Assembly (NCBI GenBank): GCA_017522945.1
Contig: JAFWXT010000069.1
Location: forward strand, 1-64,000
Length of the DNA: 64,000 bases
From: Clostridia bacterium
GTDB taxonomy: Bacteria > Bacillota > Clostridia > Christensenellales > Borkfalkiaceae
Reading direction: 5' to 3'
Under the pieces are notes generated by a model. That model saw only the letters and a program-made list of their open reading frames with translations. It was not told the DNA's origin and did not search any database. This document shows, piece by piece, positions 62,101 to 64,000 of the stretch; the stretch's first letter is position 1; each line of letters starts with the position of its first letter. Made by a program: the position numbers and the translations under genes.

Positions 62101-63678
62101 ATTACCGAAACGGGCTATGGCTCAACCGTAACAACACAAATTGAATACGATAGTAATGGTAACATTACAAAGTATGGCAACACTACCTACGTTTACGATA
62201 GTTTAAACCGCTTAGTTCGTGAAAATAATTACGATTTAGATAAAACTATTATTTACGAGTATGATAACTCTGGTAATCTTTTTAGGCGTAAAGAATATGC
62301 TTATACTACAGGCACTATTTCAAGCGATCCAACGGCATCAACCGTATTTATCGGTGGTAACTGGGTTGACCAAGTAAAAACTGTTAGAAACCTTTTAACT
62401 AATGAAGATAAAGCTTTTGAATACGATGATTCTGGTAGAATGACTACTCGCGGTGACGGTAGAACTTTCGTATGGAATAGTAACGGTACTCTTGCACAAA
62501 TAATGGTTGATGATAATACGTACAATAGTTATCAATATGATACTAATAATTATATGGCTGGATGCTCCGAGTTAACTCCGCATTATCGTCAATATAGATA
62601 CATAGATGGTAAACTTGTTGTGTATGCTTATTTTAATAGAGAGTATCACTCAAATAAAACTACGTTTTTTGTAAAGGCAACCGAGTTTATATATAACTCA
62701 ACAGGTGTTATCGGTTTTTATGATAACAAAAAACTATACACTTACCGCAAAAACTTATTTGGCGATATTACTGAAATTTATGATGGTAGCACTTGCGTTG
62801 CAAAATACGCTTATGACGCATGGGGCAACTGCACTATTCTGCAAAACAACGATGATGATATTGCAAACGTAAACCCATTTAGATATCGTAGTTATTTTTA
62901 CGATAATATAAGTGGATTATACTACTTAAAATCACGTTATTACGACCCAACTATTGGCAGATTTATTTCACCCGATGGTGTTGAATATTTAGAGCCCGAC
63001 AACGTACTTGGCTTAAATCTATATGCATATTGTGCTAATAATCCTGTAATGTACGTTGACCCAAGCGGACATTCGTGGGAGTGGAGTACTTTTGGGCAAG
63101 CCTTAGGATATTTAGTTACTGGAATAGGGGCAATTGTTTCAGGTGTATTAGTTGTTACGAGTGGTGTAGCAACATTGCCGATGTTATTGGTTGCAGGTAT
63201 TACTATTGGTGCAGGAGTTTTAACTGCTGTTAATGGTGTTGCGGAAGCCGGGGGCTTAGCTTTTAATTACAATTTTATGGAAGATGGATTATTTGGAGGA
63301 AACACTACCGCGTATAATACATACGCATCAATTACTGGATCTGTTGCAACTGTTGGCAGTATTGTATGTGGTACTTGGTATAAATATAATACACCTAGAA
63401 TCCAAGCCTATAAGAATATAGGAAGTGCGGAATTTCCAGGAAATTATTATGCTGATGAAATTGCTAGTAGGCCATATTTTGACTCAGTTTTAACTCAAAA
63501 AAATATTATTAAATATGGAAAAATGAGCAAAACTATCGGTAAAAATGGGAAGTTATTTTATTCCTTTACCGCTAAGGGATCCTCACTAATCAATGGAGTA
63601 TTTAATGAAGGGATCTATGAACTAACGTTGACTAGTGACTATAAATTAATATGGCATCTTTTATTCAAAGGGGGTTAA
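59164..63678 (+). CDS. RHS/YD-repeat polymorphic-toxin-like protein
   Basis: 1,504 residues. Many YD repeats (YNSNHKLTKVTDGLGKEYTF, YDKYGNLTKVTDAKGN, YDSNGNITKYGNTTYVYDSL) build the RHS barrel. The RHS core ends with YDAWGNCTIL, NPFRYRSYFYD, LYYLKSRYYDPTIGRFISPD, NLYAYCANNPVMYVDPSGHS. After DPSGH comes a unique ~190-residue tip. A hydrophobic segment (LGYLVTGIGAIVSGVLVVTS and following) leads to a ~90-residue terminal domain (NIIKYGKMSKTIGKNGKLFY, NEGIYELTLTSDYKLIWHLL) that I cannot name, probably the toxin. There is no standard signal peptide, so the export route is unclear. GGAGAA lies 6 bases before the ATG. Confidence 0.88.
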   Translation: MINKFEGGLLQECLAIIDGEVNFGDGTDSETLLPSHYYDNKENYITNTCGVKNQQQVSLQTGLLKVTHHLHQGSGSRLPFSLSLSYNPEFCTRDYLWDYKNIMPAKGWKFNYQQAIRLNDEYAYYYDGDFNVHKLTKLGNKYYESGKKTGLILTVIRSDNAITSYQLTDGSNTKLHFNEHGNLSSITKTISNTTITTTLEYNSNHKLTKVTDGLGKEYTFTYTTTGIIVKDQAQETICSLSISNKYLQSISGIDNSNQYTLTYLNERIETIIDQLRQVKSAILYDDLYRVNKITNYTFTVNDDDSIAEQTLNIAQLSYGNKKTIITQKQSESVDEEGTSAYYYFAENGELIYVSDKQEDSLENATFENSKAFKASDVYADLKEENGITTTQEEYEVISLDTGGTSHSQALGESTPQTWYETEDVNFDIQYTASENTTTLSNVKFTLADYNQTMLSKFKNSTGFNLWYNDGENLITGCSNLLIKVTGATEFTALDQIKYATLTIQDNLKNFSYISNVTSSRLTISDYLHVTIDENQEDYRVAKSVYNTDLQLLNETNYQGIKNTYTYGIYGDCLKIETNKEGSTDVSTKLISEMAYTDGKMTRETGYYNLERPTVNYEYDKYGNLTKVTDAKGNAYNYAFLTDGETLNSVFAGGLYNEMLYNQGCIQNIYTAGPTQDLSQERYTFNYNDKRELESVRPSNIPADNTTLLKVPAIFKSQPKIEPNSVITEDIDEIYAIEKHYDNCSRLRKIIKVCKSNHDYDTPLMYYYYWDDGGFDKGIFNNPNITEEKIIDILLLKNCTVDPLDSRITATKKAKLRVIVDKTDINNYNSYGALYVNGELKKIIYPDLIFESSIEERDCIGRPTSTKIARLDDDPVLTVTNNVEYSDYFSNKIKSESAVIYDTYNENTTTTVNTTYTYDGINRATEVTVSSGGIDRRTEYSFAPAKKLNKLPSLDGPVSLQPGGTTSTTSVVGSTNLISQITETGYGSTVTTQIEYDSNGNITKYGNTTYVYDSLNRLVRENNYDLDKTIIYEYDNSGNLFRRKEYAYTTGTISSDPTASTVFIGGNWVDQVKTVRNLLTNEDKAFEYDDSGRMTTRGDGRTFVWNSNGTLAQIMVDDNTYNSYQYDTNNYMAGCSELTPHYRQYRYIDGKLVVYAYFNREYHSNKTTFFVKATEFIYNSTGVIGFYDNKKLYTYRKNLFGDITEIYDGSTCVAKYAYDAWGNCTILQNNDDDIANVNPFRYRSYFYDNISGLYYLKSRYYDPTIGRFISPDGVEYLEPDNVLGLNLYAYCANNPVMYVDPSGHSWEWSTFGQALGYLVTGIGAIVSGVLVVTSGVATLPMLLVAGITIGAGVLTAVNGVAEAGGLAFNYNFMEDGLFGGNTTAYNTYASITGSVATVGSIVCGTWYKYNTPRIQAYKNIGSAEFPGNYYADEIASRPYFDSVLTQKNIIKYGKMSKTIGKNGKLFYSFTAKGSSLINGVFNEGIYELTLTSDYKLIWHLLFKGG

Positions 63679-63681
63679 TAA

Positions 63682-63990
63682 ATGAGATTAGAAAAAAGTT
63701 TATTCGAAAATTTTATGAAAGGTATTCGAGAATGGTTACCATCATATTATCAAGGTATTATGGAAAACGTAATTATTGATTATGCAGGATATAACTTGGG
63801 ATTTGATAAAGAGCCTGCTTATATATTTGATTTTGCATTAAGTGATGAAAAATTGAAAGAATTAAAATCACTATCAAATAATTTAAGATATTTATCAACA
63901 AAAAATAAAATGCTTGATGAGGAATTATTTAAAAAATACGATAGTTTAGCTGGCTTTATAAATATTATTGAATTTTGTTATAAAAACTAA
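63682..63990 (+). CDS. Small protein after the RHS toxin, probable immunity protein
   Basis: 102 residues, no recognised family. It starts 3 bases past the RHS stop (GGGGG 9 bases before ATG) in the same direction. It is acidic-to-neutral with aromatic residues and no signal or membrane segment, as expected for a cytosolic immunity protein. The call rests on position alone; the downstream DNA is cut by the window end. Confidence 0.65.
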   Translation: MRLEKSLFENFMKGIREWLPSYYQGIMENVIIDYAGYNLGFDKEPAYIFDFALSDEKLKELKSLSNNLRYLSTKNKMLDEELFKKYDSLAGFINIIEFCYKN

Positions 63991-64000
63991 TTTAAATTAA

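Overview
The window is low-GC bacterial DNA whose gene content points to a strictly anaerobic, fermentative Clostridia-like (Firmicutes) organism, probably from a gut-type habitat. It holds [FeFe]-hydrogenase-type proteins, a heterodisulfide-reductase-like electron-transfer complex, Rex, a one-chain Fe-S serine dehydratase, AGGAG-type ribosome binding sites and sigma-A promoters. Nearly all genes left of about 55.1 kb are on the minus strand, and genes right of about 55.5 kb are on the plus strand. The switch lies between recF and dnaA, so the chromosome origin is probably there. This assignment is inferred from gene content, not from a database search.

Layout. 1-4405: the 5' part of a giant anchored repeat protein that runs off the window. 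5278-9224: a lipid kinase and a secreted endonuclease I-type nuclease with Cys-rich repeats. 9649-10774: an acetyltransferase and three tRNAs (initiator Met, elongator Met, Glu). 11060-14172: an AT-rich restriction-modification island beside the tRNAs, with a double-headed m5C + amino-methyltransferase divergent from an HNH nuclease. 14402-17082: an RluA-type pseudouridine synthase and ATP-dependent PEP carboxykinase. 17266-23411: a redox/H2-sensing operon (Rex, a kinase-fold protein lacking catalytic Asp residues, two thioredoxin-like ferredoxins, a PAS-linked sensory [FeFe] hydrogenase, a SpoIIE/PP2C phosphatase and a second [FeFe]-hydrogenase-like protein).

23513-37254 is the centrepiece. 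One minus-strand run encodes malate dehydrogenase (LDH fold with Arg at the specificity position), fumarase C, HdrB, HdrC, HdrA, an MvhD/FlxD-like protein, FlxC-, FlxB- and FlxA-like proteins, an FrdB/TfrB-like Fe-S protein, an FrdA/TfrA-like flavoprotein and an AspT/SucE-family transporter. A LysR regulator lies upstream. With PEP carboxykinase nearby, these genes describe a route from PEP through oxaloacetate, malate and fumarate to succinate and export. The last reduction appears to be done by a soluble, NADH-fed Flx-Hdr complex, where flavin-based bifurcation could also reduce ferredoxin. I regard this fumarate-reducing Flx-Hdr-Tfr assembly as the most interesting candidate system.

38013-43268: pyroglutamyl peptidase, repeat-rich spacers, and an Xre-type regulator divergent from a secreted beta-helix protein with cohesin-like and dockerin-like regions, followed by a membrane-anchored cohesin-like protein. 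43501-53235: a heterodimeric ABC exporter, a CDF metal exporter, serine dehydratase, a PTS_EIIC-type membrane protein, a phosphoesterase and two unknown membrane proteins. 53354-58853: tcdA and recF, then dnaA and mnmG. 59164-63990: an RHS-repeat polymorphic-toxin-like protein and a small probable immunity gene.

Intergenic DNA carries several short interspersed repeat families, listed individually. No rRNA, CRISPR array or transposase gene was seen.
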